64,000 nucleotides of DNA, from the NCBI RefSeq assembly GCF_007829815.1, contig NZ_VIWT01000001.1, forward strand, positions 1,011,001 through 1,075,000, written 5' to 3'. The notes beneath the pieces were generated by a model, which did not search any database, was not told where the DNA came from, and saw only the letters and a program-made list of their open reading frames with translations. The DNA comes from Kitasatospora viridis (GTDB lineage: Bacteria > Actinomycetota > Actinomycetes > Streptomycetales > Streptomycetaceae). The translations under genes were made by a program, and so were the position numbers. This document shows, piece by piece, positions 25,882-34,705 of this stretch (its first letter is position 1; the number at the start of each line of letters is the position of its first letter).

Positions 25882-25998
25882 GGGGGAACCTCTCTTCTCG
25901 ACACCCGGGGGAGATACCTCAAGGTTAGACGACCCGCACCACTCCCCCGGCCGCCCACCGCCCGGGCCGGGGCCGGCCGACCCGCCTCCCGCGCGACC

Positions 25999-27084
25999 TC
26001 AGTCCCGCACGTCCCAGCCGCGTTCGGTCAGCACGGTGACCAGCTGGTGCACCGCCGTCGGCTCGACGGAGAGCTGGACCAGGCCGATCCGCCGGCCGGC
26101 CGAGTGGTCGATGGCCACGTCCTCGACGTTCACGCCGGCCCGGGCGGCCTCCTTGAACAGGCGCCCGAGCTCGCCGGGCTGGTCGCCGATCGCGACCACC
26201 ACGGTCTCGTAGCGGGTGGGCGGGGCGCCGTGCTTGCCGGGGATCCGGGCCTGGCCCTGGTTACCGCGGCGCATCACGGCCTCGATCCCGGCGGTGCCCT
26301 TCTGCCGGTCCTGGGCGCCGTCGGCGGCCAGCGAGCGCAGCGAGCCCACGGCGGTGTTCAGGTCGACCGCCAGTTCCTCCAGCACGTCGGCCACCACGGC
26401 CGCGTTGGCGGACAGGATGTCCACCCACATCCGCGGGTCGGAGGCGGCGATCCGGGTCACGTCCCGCACCCCCTGCCCGGCCAGGCGCACCGCCGTCTCG
26501 TCGGCGTTCTCCAGCCGGGCCGCGACCAGCGAGGAGACCAGCTGCGGCGCGTGCGAGACCAGCGCGACGGCCCGGTCGTGCGCGACGGCGTCCATCACCA
26601 CCGGCATCGCGCCGCAGAGCGCGACCAGCTCCAGCGCGGCGTTCAGCGTCTCGGTGGAGGTGTCGGCGGTGGGGGTGAGCACCCACGGGCGCCCCTCGAA
26701 CAGGTCGGCCCGGGCGGCCAGCGGCCCGGACTGCTCGCGGCCGGCCATCGGGTGCCCGCCGATGTAGCTGGTGGTGTCGCAGCCGAGCTCGGCCACCTCG
26801 GCCCGGGGCCCGGACTTCACGCTGGCCACGTCGGTGTAGCAGCGGGCCAGCCCGCGCCGCTGACAGTCCGCCAGGACCCGGCCGACCAGGGCCGGCGGCA
26901 CGGCGACGATGGCCAGGTCCACCGGCTGCTCGATCTCGTCGGTGATCCCGGCGCCGAGCGAGGCGGCGGTCCGGGCGGCGTCGGGGTCGGCGTCCTCCAG
27001 GTGCACCGTTATCCCCCGGGCGGTCAGCGCGAGCGCGGCGGAGGTGCCGATCAGACCGGTGCCGACGACGACGGCTGTGCGCAT
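25999..27084 (-). CDS. tyrA: Prephenate dehydrogenase with ACT domain
   Basis: 361 aa. ATG at 27084 with AGGAGAGG upstream. Nucleotide-binding start AVVVGTGLIGTSAALALTARG, then CYTDVASVKSGPRAEV and YIGGHPMAGREQSGP, typical of TyrA. The C-terminal 75 residues (VVVAIGDQPGELGRLFKEAARAGVNVEDVAIDHSAGRRIGLVQLSV) form an ACT regulatory domain, suggesting feedback by tyrosine. It converts prephenate to 4-hydroxyphenylpyruvate. Confidence 0.93.
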   Translation of the reverse strand: MRTAVVVGTGLIGTSAALALTARGITVHLEDADPDAARTAASLGAGITDEIEQPVDLAIVAVPPALVGRVLADCQRRGLARCYTDVASVKSGPRAEVAELGCDTTSYIGGHPMAGREQSGPLAARADLFEGRPWVLTPTADTSTETLNAALELVALCGAMPVVMDAVAHDRAVALVSHAPQLVSSLVAARLENADETAVRLAGQGVRDVTRIAASDPRMWVDILSANAAVVADVLEELAVDLNTAVGSLRSLAADGAQDRQKGTAGIEAVMRRGNQGQARIPGKHGAPPTRYETVVVAIGDQPGELGRLFKEAARAGVNVEDVAIDHSAGRRIGLVQLSVEPTAVHQLVTVLTERGWDVRD

Positions 27085-27300
27085 GGGGAGGGCCCTCTCC
27101 TGACCGCGGGACGCTGCGAACGCCCCAATCCTCGCGCACCGCCCGCCGCGCCGCTCCCCCGCCCCCACCACGCGGCGCGGCTTCCCCCGACAACCCCCGC
27201 CCCACCCCGGCGAATCCGCGGGACAGTCGTCGGTCCCACGGGGCAGACTGACCCCACAGCACCCACGCCAGCCCGCCGTCCCGGAAGGAGCCCAGCTCCC

Positions 27301-29415
27301 GTGACCGACACGCCGTCAGCTGTTCCCCCGTCAGCCGCCCCCTGGGCCAGCACGCTGGACTCGGTGGTGGTCTACGCCGCCGGGGCGCTCTGCACCCGGG
27401 TGGCGCGGGGCGTGCTGCCCGCCCCGGCCGACGGAGCGGTGCGGCTGCGGCTCACCGGCCTGCCCGCGGGGCTGGACGCGGGGGCCGTGCGGGCCCGGCT
27501 GGCGGCCGAGCCGGCGGGCTGGCGGATCACCGAGGTCCGGCCGCACCCGGAGGCCGAGCTGCGGCCGGACCGGGCCGAGCGCTCCACCGAGCTCGACCAG
27601 CGGCTGGCGGCGGCCCGGGAGCGGGTGGCCGCGCTGGAGCTGCGCGAGCGGCGGCTGGCCGCCCGCGCCGCCCGGATCGCCGACCTGCGCGCGGTGCCGC
27701 CGAAGCCGTCGCGGGACGCGCCACCGGCCCTGCGCCGGGCGCCTACGACCGCCCTGCTGGCGCTCGCCGACTTCGTGGACGAGCGCCTGACCGCCCTGGC
27801 CGGGCCCGCCGAGCAGGTCCGCCAGGAGCTGGCCGAGGCCCGCCGGGAGGCGGAGCGGCTGCTCGACGAGCACATGCGGGCCTCCCGGGCCGGGGCCGCG
27901 GGGCCGGTCGCCACCGGCGTCGCGGTGCTGGTGGTGCTGGCGCCGGACGAGCCGGGGCTGCCGGTGCCGGTCGAGCCGGTGACCGTGGAGCTGGAGTACC
28001 GGGTGGCCGGCGCCTTCTGGGTGCCGAGCTACCGGCTGAGCTACCGCCAGGGCAGCCCGACCGGCACCCTGGCGCTGCGCGCGGTGGTCGCCCAGCGCAC
28101 CGGCGAGGACTGGACGGGCGTGCGCCTGGCCCTCTCCACCGCCAACCTGGCCCGCCCGGCCGCGCTGCCCGAGCTGCGTTCACTGCGGATCGGCCGCCGC
28201 CAGCCCGCGCCGGCGCCCTCGGGCTGGCGCGAGCCGCCGGGCGGCCTGGCCGAGCTCTTCACCGACTTCGACGGCGCCCCGGACCGCCCGCACGACGAGG
28301 GCGGTCCGCTGCTGGTCGGCGGCGCGGCCGCCCCGGTGATGGCGATGGCGCCGCGCAGCCGCTCCCTGGCCTCCGCCGCCCCGCCGGCCCCGCCCGCTCC
28401 GCTGCCCGTCCCGCCGGGCGCCGCCGTGCCGCAGAACGCCCCGCAGTTCGGCGCCGCCGCCCCGGCCCCGTACGGCTACGCCCCGCCCCCGGGCGCCGCC
28501 CCGGGCGGCTACGGCGCGTCGATGCCCGCCCCGGGCGGCCCCGGCGGCCCGGTGCCGCAGCTGCTGGACGCGCCCGCCGCGCCGCCGCCCCCGCCGCCCG
28601 CGCCGGCCGCCGACCAGCTCGACTACGGCGCCCTGCTGCTCGCCGGCCCGGACGCCCCGGCGGCCCGCCGCGGCCGCCTGCACCCGGCCCCGCGCGACGG
28701 CGCGCTCGCGCACGCCGCCGCTGCCCCCTCCCCGGCGCTGCCCCGGCACGCCGTCCCGGTGCGCCGCTCGGCCGGCTCCTTCGACCAGCGCTACCAGGCC
28801 GCCGCCCGCTGCGACCTGCCGGCCGACGGCGCCTGGCACACCGTCGCGCTGACCGAGCTGACGGTGGACCTGACGCCCGAGTACGTCTGCGTGCCCTCGC
28901 TCGACCAGTCGGTCTTCGCCACCCTGCTGCTCACCAACGAGACCGCGCACGCCCTGCTGGCCGGCCCGCTGGAGGTCACCGTGGACGGCGACCACCTGCT
29001 CAGCACCGCGCTGCCCACGCTGGCCCCCGGCGCGGTCCGCCGGGTCGGGCTGGGCGTGGCCCAGGGCGTCCGGGCGACCCGGCGCACCGAGACCCAGGAG
29101 TCGACGGCCGGCCTGCGCGGCGGCACCACGGTGGTCAGCGAGCGGATCCACCTGGAGCTGGCCAACCACCTGTCGCAGCCGGTCCGGATCGAGGTCCGCG
29201 AGCGGGTGCCGGTCACCCAGGACCGGGACGTCCGGGTGGAGGAGCTGCCGGCCGCCCCGGCCTGGGAGACGCCCGAGTCGCCGTACCACGCGCGCGGCAC
29301 CCGCTGCTGGCGGCTCGACCTGGCGCCCGGCGCCCGGGCGCGGCTCAGCGGCGGCTGGGAGATCCGCTTCCCGGCCGGCAAGGCGCTGACCGGCGGCAAC
29401 CGCCGCAGTGGCTGA
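27301..29415 (+). CDS. DUF4139 (mucoidy-inhibitor MuiA-like) protein A
   Basis: 704 aa. GTG at 27301, GGAAGGAG about eleven bases upstream. The frame is open far upstream, but that is antisense to tyrA and is ignored. The N-terminal DUF4140-like region (STLDSVVVYAAGALCTRVARGVL...LRLTGLPAGLD) is followed by a coiled coil (about 100-200), then DUF4139 starting VELEYRVAGAFWVPSYRLSY with QRTGEDWTGVRLALSTANLARPAALPELRSL. A Pro/Ala/Gly-rich insertion of about 130 residues splits the DUF4139 domain. The end has SGGWEIRFP. Function unknown. Paired with a second family member immediately downstream. Confidence 0.88.
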   Translation: MTDTPSAVPPSAAPWASTLDSVVVYAAGALCTRVARGVLPAPADGAVRLRLTGLPAGLDAGAVRARLAAEPAGWRITEVRPHPEAELRPDRAERSTELDQRLAAARERVAALELRERRLAARAARIADLRAVPPKPSRDAPPALRRAPTTALLALADFVDERLTALAGPAEQVRQELAEARREAERLLDEHMRASRAGAAGPVATGVAVLVVLAPDEPGLPVPVEPVTVELEYRVAGAFWVPSYRLSYRQGSPTGTLALRAVVAQRTGEDWTGVRLALSTANLARPAALPELRSLRIGRRQPAPAPSGWREPPGGLAELFTDFDGAPDRPHDEGGPLLVGGAAAPVMAMAPRSRSLASAAPPAPPAPLPVPPGAAVPQNAPQFGAAAPAPYGYAPPPGAAPGGYGASMPAPGGPGGPVPQLLDAPAAPPPPPPAPAADQLDYGALLLAGPDAPAARRGRLHPAPRDGALAHAAAAPSPALPRHAVPVRRSAGSFDQRYQAAARCDLPADGAWHTVALTELTVDLTPEYVCVPSLDQSVFATLLLTNETAHALLAGPLEVTVDGDHLLSTALPTLAPGAVRRVGLGVAQGVRATRRTETQESTAGLRGGTTVVSERIHLELANHLSQPVRIEVRERVPVTQDRDVRVEELPAAPAWETPESPYHARGTRCWRLDLAPGARARLSGGWEIRFPAGKALTGGNRRSG

Positions 29416-29461
29416 CCCGATGACCACCAGCCGCGCAACCCTCGAAGGAGCCGCTGCCACC

Positions 29462-31030
29462 ATGTCCCTGCCCGTCGTCCCGCTGCCGGTCACCGCGGTC
29501 ACCTGCCTGGAGGACCGCTCCCAGCTGGAGCGCACCGCGCACCTGGAACTGGCCGCCGGCGTGCAGCGGCTGCGGCTCGGCCCGCTCACCCCGCTGGCCG
29601 TGGACCACTCGCTGCGCACCGAGCTGGCGGGTGCCGGCGCCCGGGTGCTGGACGCCCGGCTGACCCGCTCCTGGACCCCGCGCCCGGTCGGCCCCGCGCC
29701 GGACGACTCCCCGCTGCGCGAGCGGCTGCACGCGGCGCGGGCCGCGCTGCGGGCGGCCGTCGCCGACCAGCAGCGGACCACGGCCCGGCTCGGGCTGCTC
29801 GACCAGCTCGCCGAGGAACTGCTGCGCGAGGTGGCCGAGGGCACCGGGCTGGACCAGCCGGAGCCGCGGCGCTGGGCCGCCGAGCTGGACCGGATCAGCA
29901 CCGAGCAGGACGAACTGGCCGAGCGCGCCCGGGCGCTGGAGAGCCACCGGCACGAGCTCGCGCTGGAGGAGGCCGAGCTCGACCGCGCGGTCGAGTCCGC
30001 CGAGCCGCCCGAGCCCGAGCTGCGCTGCTACCTGGACCTGACGGTGCGGGCGGAGCAGCCCGGCCCGGCAGTGCTGACGGTGGGCCACCTGACGGCCTGT
30101 GCGCTCTGGCGGCCGGCCTACCGGGCGGTGCTCGGCGGCGGAGCGGTCCGGCTGGCCACGGACGCGGTGGTCTGGCAGGCCACCGGCGAGGACTGGACCG
30201 GGGTCCGGCTGACCCTGTCCACCGCCCGCTCGATGCTGGCGGCCGAGCCGCCGGTGCTCCAGGAGGACCGGCTGACGCTGCGTGAGCTCTCCTCCGCGGA
30301 GCGGCGCACCGTCGAGGTGGAGCTGCGCGAGGAGGAGATCCGCACGCTGGGCCCGGCCGGCCCGGAGCAGGGCGAGGAGCTGCCGGGCCTGGACGACGGC
30401 GGCGAGGTGCGGGTGCTGCACGCCCCGGCGCCGGCCACCGTGCCGGGCGACGGCCGCGCGCACCGGGTGCCGCTGGGCTGGTTCGACGCCGCGGCGGCGG
30501 TCGAGCTGGTCGCCGCGCCGGAGCTGTCGCCGCTGGTCAGCGAGGTGGTCTCGGTGCGCAACACGGCGTCGGTGCCGCTGCTCGCCGGTCCGGTCGAACT
30601 GGTCCGGGGCAGCGGCTACGTGGGGCGCGGCGAGCTGCGCTACACGGCGCCGGGCGCCGTCGCGGAGCTGGCCTTCCCGGGCTCGGACGAGTACCGGCTG
30701 CTGCGCGAGACCACCGAGGAGGAGGGCACCGCGGGCCTGCCGGGCACCGGTCGGCGCACCGTGCGCACCCGGACGGTGCAGGTGCACGTCACCCGGCTCT
30801 GCGCACCGGGGACGACCGGGGAGCAGACCGTGGTGCTGCGCGAGCGGATCCCGGTCTCCGAGGTGTCGGCGGTCGAGGTGCGGCTGCACGAGCAGTCCTG
30901 CGACCCCCGCCCGGACGCGGTGGACGCCGAGGGCATCGTCCGCTGGGAGCTGCCGCTCGCCCCGAACACCCGACGCACCGTCACCCTGGTCTACGAGGTG
31001 TCCGCTTCGGCCAAGGTGGCGGGCCTGTGA
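29462..31030 (+). CDS. DUF4139 (MuiA-like) protein B
   Basis: 522 aa. ATG at 29462 is preferred over starts at 29408/29420 because AAGGAG stands about eleven bases upstream, the same spacing as protein A. N-terminal domain PLPVTAVTCLEDRSQLERTAHLELAAGVQRLRLGPLTP, a long coiled coil (about 85-190, ARAALRAAVADQQRTTARLGLLDQLAEELLREV), then LWRPAYRAVL and ATGEDWTGVRLTLSTARSM of DUF4139. The conserved GEDWTGVRL block is shared with protein A. Unlike A, it lacks the Pro-rich insertion. Probably one transcript with A. The two may form a heteromer. Confidence 0.88.
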   Translation: MSLPVVPLPVTAVTCLEDRSQLERTAHLELAAGVQRLRLGPLTPLAVDHSLRTELAGAGARVLDARLTRSWTPRPVGPAPDDSPLRERLHAARAALRAAVADQQRTTARLGLLDQLAEELLREVAEGTGLDQPEPRRWAAELDRISTEQDELAERARALESHRHELALEEAELDRAVESAEPPEPELRCYLDLTVRAEQPGPAVLTVGHLTACALWRPAYRAVLGGGAVRLATDAVVWQATGEDWTGVRLTLSTARSMLAAEPPVLQEDRLTLRELSSAERRTVEVELREEEIRTLGPAGPEQGEELPGLDDGGEVRVLHAPAPATVPGDGRAHRVPLGWFDAAAAVELVAAPELSPLVSEVVSVRNTASVPLLAGPVELVRGSGYVGRGELRYTAPGAVAELAFPGSDEYRLLRETTEEEGTAGLPGTGRRTVRTRTVQVHVTRLCAPGTTGEQTVVLRERIPVSEVSAVEVRLHEQSCDPRPDAVDAEGIVRWELPLAPNTRRTVTLVYEVSASAKVAGL

Positions 31031-31055
31031 CCCGGCCCGGAGGTACAACAGACTC

Positions 31056-31418
31056 ATGATCCTGCACCTCGCGCCCCTGGACGACTGGCTCCGCGACCCC
31101 GGCCGGCCGTACAGCACGTCCTCGCTGCTGACGGACGGCTTCATCCACTGCTCGCCGGACGAGCCGACCACGCTGGCCGTGGCCAACGTGTTCTTCGGCA
31201 AGACCCCGGACCCGCTGATGGCCCTGCTGATCGACGAGGAGCGGGTGGACCCGATGGTCCGCTGGGAGGCCCCGGCGGGCGACCGCCCGCCGGGCACCGC
31301 GCCGGACGTGCTCTTCCCGCACATCTACGGCCGGCTGAACCGCACCGCCGTGGTCGGCCTGGAGAAGCTGGAGCGCGGCACGGACGGCCGCTGGGCCCGC
31401 CTGGTGCCCTGGAGCTGA
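31056..31418 (+). CDS. DUF952 family protein
   Basis: 120 aa, ATG 31056, CGGAGG upstream. Contains the family hallmark STSSLLTDGFIHCSPDEPTTLAVANVFF, with D-G-F-I-H-C-S, and FPHIYGRLNRTAVVGLEKLERG near the end. Small cytoplasmic protein of unknown activity, related by fold to ADP-ribosyltransferase-like domains. 25 bp after the DUF4139 B gene, so likely the third gene of the unit. Confidence 0.88.
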   Translation: MILHLAPLDDWLRDPGRPYSTSSLLTDGFIHCSPDEPTTLAVANVFFGKTPDPLMALLIDEERVDPMVRWEAPAGDRPPGTAPDVLFPHIYGRLNRTAVVGLEKLERGTDGRWARLVPWS

Positions 31419-31440
31419 CGCCCCGCCGGCTGGCGCGTGC

Positions 31441-32418
31441 TCAGAGCCAGCCGCGCTCGCGGGCGGCGAGCCCGGCCTGGAAGCGGGTGGTGGCGCCCAG
31501 CTCGCGCATCAGCGCCTGGAGGCGGCGCTGGGTGGTGCGGGCGCTCCAGCCGAGCGAGCGCGCGATCGACTCGTCGGTCAGGCCGGCCGCCAGCAGGCCG
31601 AGCAGCTTGCGGTGGTCGGCGTCCGGCGCGCCGGGGCCCTCGCCGTCCAGCGCGGCCTGCAGCGGCACGGCCCGCTCCCACTCGGCCTCGAAGAGCCGGT
31701 CCAGCGCCTGCAGCAGCGCGGAGGGGTGGATCACGTAGGCGGCGTCCAGCACGCTGTCGCCGACGCTGATCGGGATGATCGCCATCCGGTCGTCCGACAT
31801 GATCAGCTTCATCGGCAGGGTGGTGCGGACCCTGGCCTCCTCGCCGTCCCGCACGCCGATCAGGATGTCGTTCTCCAGCCGGCCCGGCCAGGCCACCGCC
31901 TCGCGGTCGTAGACCGTCCGGTAGCGCACGCCCTCGACCAGCTTGCGGCGCTGCTGGCTGAGGTTGGCCGCCACGTCCTGCACGTAGGGCGGGCAGTCGA
32001 AGCCGCGGACCTGCTGCGCGCTGGTGTCCTGCAGGTGCTCGATCCGCTGGGCGATCGCCTCGCCGCCGGTGAGCACCTCGACCGAGCGGGCCGGGTCGGT
32101 GAACCGGGAGGCCTCCCGGAAGGTGTCCATCAGCCGGTGCATCTCGGCCCGGGCGCTGCGCAGCTCGGCCTCGCGGTGGCCGATCAGGGTGCCGATCGCC
32201 ACGTCGGGGGCGACCGCCAGGTAGTGGTCCCGCTCGACCGGGGCCCGGGTGGCCATGCCCTGCTGGGCGAGCCGGCTCAGCGACTTGCCGCTCTGCTGCA
32301 CGGTCAGCCCGCAGCGCTCGGCCAGGTCGGCGGCCGTGGAGCGCGGGGCGGACACCAGCGCGGCGTAGACCAGCCCGTCGGGGTCGGGGAGCCCGAGCGT
32401 GTTGAACGCTTCCGACAT
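31441..32418 (-). CDS. Transcriptional regulator: TrmB-like N-terminus and LuxR-type HTH C-terminus
   Basis: 325 aa. N-terminal winged helix (LPDPDGLVYAALVSAPRSTAADLAERCGLTVQQSGKSLSRLAQQGMATR), a central ligand or PLD-like domain, and a C-terminal HTH (LLGLLAAGLTDESIARSLGWSARTTQRRLQALMRELGATTRFQAGL) of the LuxR/NarL class. Streptomycetes carry many such regulators. Targets are not visible. Convergent with the DUF952 gene, separated by 22 bp. Confidence 0.9.
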   Translation of the reverse strand: MSEAFNTLGLPDPDGLVYAALVSAPRSTAADLAERCGLTVQQSGKSLSRLAQQGMATRAPVERDHYLAVAPDVAIGTLIGHREAELRSARAEMHRLMDTFREASRFTDPARSVEVLTGGEAIAQRIEHLQDTSAQQVRGFDCPPYVQDVAANLSQQRRKLVEGVRYRTVYDREAVAWPGRLENDILIGVRDGEEARVRTTLPMKLIMSDDRMAIIPISVGDSVLDAAYVIHPSALLQALDRLFEAEWERAVPLQAALDGEGPGAPDADHRKLLGLLAAGLTDESIARSLGWSARTTQRRLQALMRELGATTRFQAGLAARERGWL

Positions 32419-32545
32419 GAGGCTCCTCCCCCGGGTTTGGCGGCTTCACGCCAATTCTTTGCTGCGGTTTTCCTGGCCATCCTCTGCCACGGGGGGGTGC
32501 CTTTTCAACCCGGCCCCGACGAGACACTCCACCGAGCAGCGCGAA

Positions 32546-32577
32546 GGGGCCGGGCACCGCACTCGGTACCCGGCCCC
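32546..32577 (-). terminator. Hairpin terminator after rluB
   Basis: 13-bp arms (12 matched) GGGGCCGGGCACC / GGTACCCGGCCCC with a 6-nt loop, 30 bp past the rluB stop and before the downstream regulator gene. Confidence 0.8.
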
Positions 32578-32607
32578 CACCAGCGGTTTGTGCCCCTACG
32601 GGCAGAC

Positions 32608-33873
32608 CTACAGGCCGACCGCCTGCATCAGCTGGCCGACCTCGGGGTTGGTCAGCCGGCGCAGCCAGCCGGACTTCTGGTCGCCGAGCGCGATCGGGCC
32701 GAAGTGCGTGCGGACCAGCTTCTCCACCGGGAAGCCGGCCTCGGACAGCATCCGGCGGACGATGTGCTTGCGGCCCTCGTGCAGGGTGACCTCGACCAGG
32801 TAGTTCTTGCCGACGTTGGAGACCACCCGGAAGCTGTCGGCGCGGGCGAACCCGTCCTCCAGCTCGATGCCCTTGGCCAGCTGCTTGCCCAGGTCGCGCG
32901 GGATCGGCCCCTGGATCGCGGCCAGGTAGGTCTTGGTCACGCCGTACCGGGGGTGGGTCAGCCGGTGGGCCAGCTCGCCGTGGTTGGTGAGCAGGATGAT
33001 GCCCTCGGTCTCGGTGTCCAGCCGGCCCACGTGGAACAGCCGGGTCTCCCGGTTGGTCACGTAGTCGCCCAGGCACTGGCGGCCGTCCGGGTCCTCCATG
33101 GTGGAGACCACGCCGGCCGGCTTGTTCAGCGCGAAGAACAGGTACGACTGGGTGGCGACGGTCAGGCCGTCCACCTTGATCTCGTCGTTCTGCGCGTCGA
33201 CCCGCTTGCCCTGCTCGGTGACCAGCCGGCCGTTGACCTCGACCCGGCCCTGCTCGATCAGCTCCTCGCAGGCCCGCCGGCTGCCGACGCCGGCCCGGGC
33301 CAGCACCTTCTGCAGCCGCTCGCCCTGCTCGGCGGCCTCGCCGCCGGCCGGCTTGTCGTGCCGGCGCAGCACCGCGTCCTCGATCTTGGCCTGCAGCTCG
33401 CGCGAGCGCTGCGGCGGCTGGCGGCGCGGGTCGCCCGGGGCGCCCTGGCCCTCCCGGCGCGGGCGCGGCGCGGGGCCGGGCCGACGGCCGGCGTAGCCGC
33501 CGCGGGCCGGGGTGGCGTTCGGGCCGCCGCCGTACTCGGGGCGGTCGTAGCGGCGCTCCTCCGGGCGCAGCGGGCGGTCGGGGTAGCGGCGGTCGTCCCG
33601 CCGGTCGTCCCGGCGGTCACCGCCCTGCCGGCCCCGGTCGCCGTAGGAGTCGCGGCCACCGCGGCCCTGGCTCCCGCCCTGGCCGCCCTGGCCGCCGCGC
33701 GAGGAGCCGCCGCCGTAGGACGAGCCGCCCCGCGAGCCACCGCCGTGGGACGAGCCGCCCCGCGAGTCGCTGCCGCCGCGGCCCCCGCCGTAGGAGCCGC
33801 CCCCGCGACCACCGCCGCTGCTGCCGCCGCGACCGCCGCCGCCGCTGTTCCTGCCGTTACCGCTACTACGCAT
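32608..33873 (-). CDS. rluB: 23S rRNA pseudouridine synthase (RluB/RsuA family) with Gly/Arg-rich N-terminus
   Basis: 421 aa from ATG 33873. The first ~170 residues are Gly/Ser/Arg-rich (GGRGGSSGGGRGG, RRDDRRDDRRYPDRP), disordered and likely RNA-binding. Then an S4 domain (ERLQKVLARAGVGSRRACEELIEQGRVEVNG) and a pseudouridine synthase domain with the catalytic Asp in GRLDTETEGIILLTNHGEL and the late motif EGRKHIVRRM. Modifies 23S rRNA. Last gene of the parA-scpA-scpB block. Confidence 0.93.
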   Translation of the reverse strand: MRSSGNGRNSGGGGRGGSSGGGRGGGSYGGGRGGSDSRGGSSHGGGSRGGSSYGGGSSRGGQGGQGGSQGRGGRDSYGDRGRQGGDRRDDRRDDRRYPDRPLRPEERRYDRPEYGGGPNATPARGGYAGRRPGPAPRPRREGQGAPGDPRRQPPQRSRELQAKIEDAVLRRHDKPAGGEAAEQGERLQKVLARAGVGSRRACEELIEQGRVEVNGRLVTEQGKRVDAQNDEIKVDGLTVATQSYLFFALNKPAGVVSTMEDPDGRQCLGDYVTNRETRLFHVGRLDTETEGIILLTNHGELAHRLTHPRYGVTKTYLAAIQGPIPRDLGKQLAKGIELEDGFARADSFRVVSNVGKNYLVEVTLHEGRKHIVRRMLSEAGFPVEKLVRTHFGPIALGDQKSGWLRRLTNPEVGQLMQAVGL

Positions 33874-33928
33874 CAAATGTCCGTACGTTCGTCGTTCCAT
33901 CGGGAAGTGCAAGTCGTGCCGGCCGACC

Positions 33929-34705
33929 TCACTCCACTTCCCGTGCGCTCGCGGCGGCCACCGCGTCCGCGATCGCCGTGCCTTCGAGGGACTCCGCTTC
34001 CACGTCGTCGACCTCGGGCAGGAAGGGGGCCAGCTCCGGCAGTTCGTCCAGGCCGCGCAGCCCCATCCGTTCCAGGAAGTAGCTCGTCGTCCGATACAGG
34101 ATCGCACCTGTTTCGGGCTCGGTCCCGGTCTCTTCCACCAGGCCTCGCTGTACCAGGGTACGCATCACGCCGTCACAGTTCACACCGCGTACCGCCGAGA
34201 CGCGGGATCTGGACACCGGCTGACGGTAGGCGACCACCGCCAATGTCTCCAGCGCGGCCTGGGTCAGCCGGGCCTGCTGGCCGTCCAGCACGAAGCGGTC
34301 CACGGCGGCGGAGCACTCCGCGCGGCTGTAGTAGCGCCAGCCGCCGGCCACCAGGCGCAACTCGAAGCCGCGGCCCTGGGCGGTGTACTCGGCGGCGAGC
34401 TCGCGCAGCGCGGCGGCCACCTCGGCCCTGGGGTGCTCCAGCACGTCCGCCAGCCGGGCCTCCGGGATCGGCTCGTCGGCCACCATCAGGACGGCCTCCA
34501 GACCGGGCCTGAGGGCCACCTCGGCGGTCCCTAGCTGCTCCGCGGGCTCCACCGAAGGCTCGGGCTCGGGCAGCGCCTCCGGCGAGGCCGCCGGCTCCGG
34601 CACCAGCACCTCCGGCTCGCCGGCGTGGGCCGGCTCCAGCCACTCGTCCTCGCGCACCTGCCCCGGCAGCCCGAGGCTGCGCCGCACCGGCCGCTGCTCG
34701 CTCAC
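33929..34705 (-). CDS. scpB: Segregation and condensation protein B
   Basis: 258 aa. GTG at 34705 overlaps the scpA stop (GTGA). An acidic, Pro/Glu-rich N-terminus (about 60 residues) precedes two winged helices: LRPGLEAVLMVADEPIPEARLADVLEHP, GGWRYYSRAE, LTQAALETLAVVAYRQPVSRSRVSAVRGVNCDGVMRTLVQRGLVEE. Non-SMC subunit of the SMC-ScpAB condensin. Confidence 0.95.
   Translation of the reverse strand: MSEQRPVRRSLGLPGQVREDEWLEPAHAGEPEVLVPEPAASPEALPEPEPSVEPAEQLGTAEVALRPGLEAVLMVADEPIPEARLADVLEHPRAEVAAALRELAAEYTAQGRGFELRLVAGGWRYYSRAECSAAVDRFVLDGQQARLTQAALETLAVVAYRQPVSRSRVSAVRGVNCDGVMRTLVQRGLVEETGTEPETGAILYRTTSYFLERMGLRGLDELPELAPFLPEVDDVEAESLEGTAIADAVAAASAREVE

Noticed and set aside
24979..29415. 1478-codon open frame on the plus strand
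   Set aside because: Its first 2.3 kb are antisense to cmk and tyrA. Real coding starts at GTG 27301 with a ribosome site.
28180..29901. 573-aa minus-strand frame opposite the DUF4139 genes
   Set aside because: Low-complexity Arg/Gly translation, no start signal, antisense to genes with clear domain matches.
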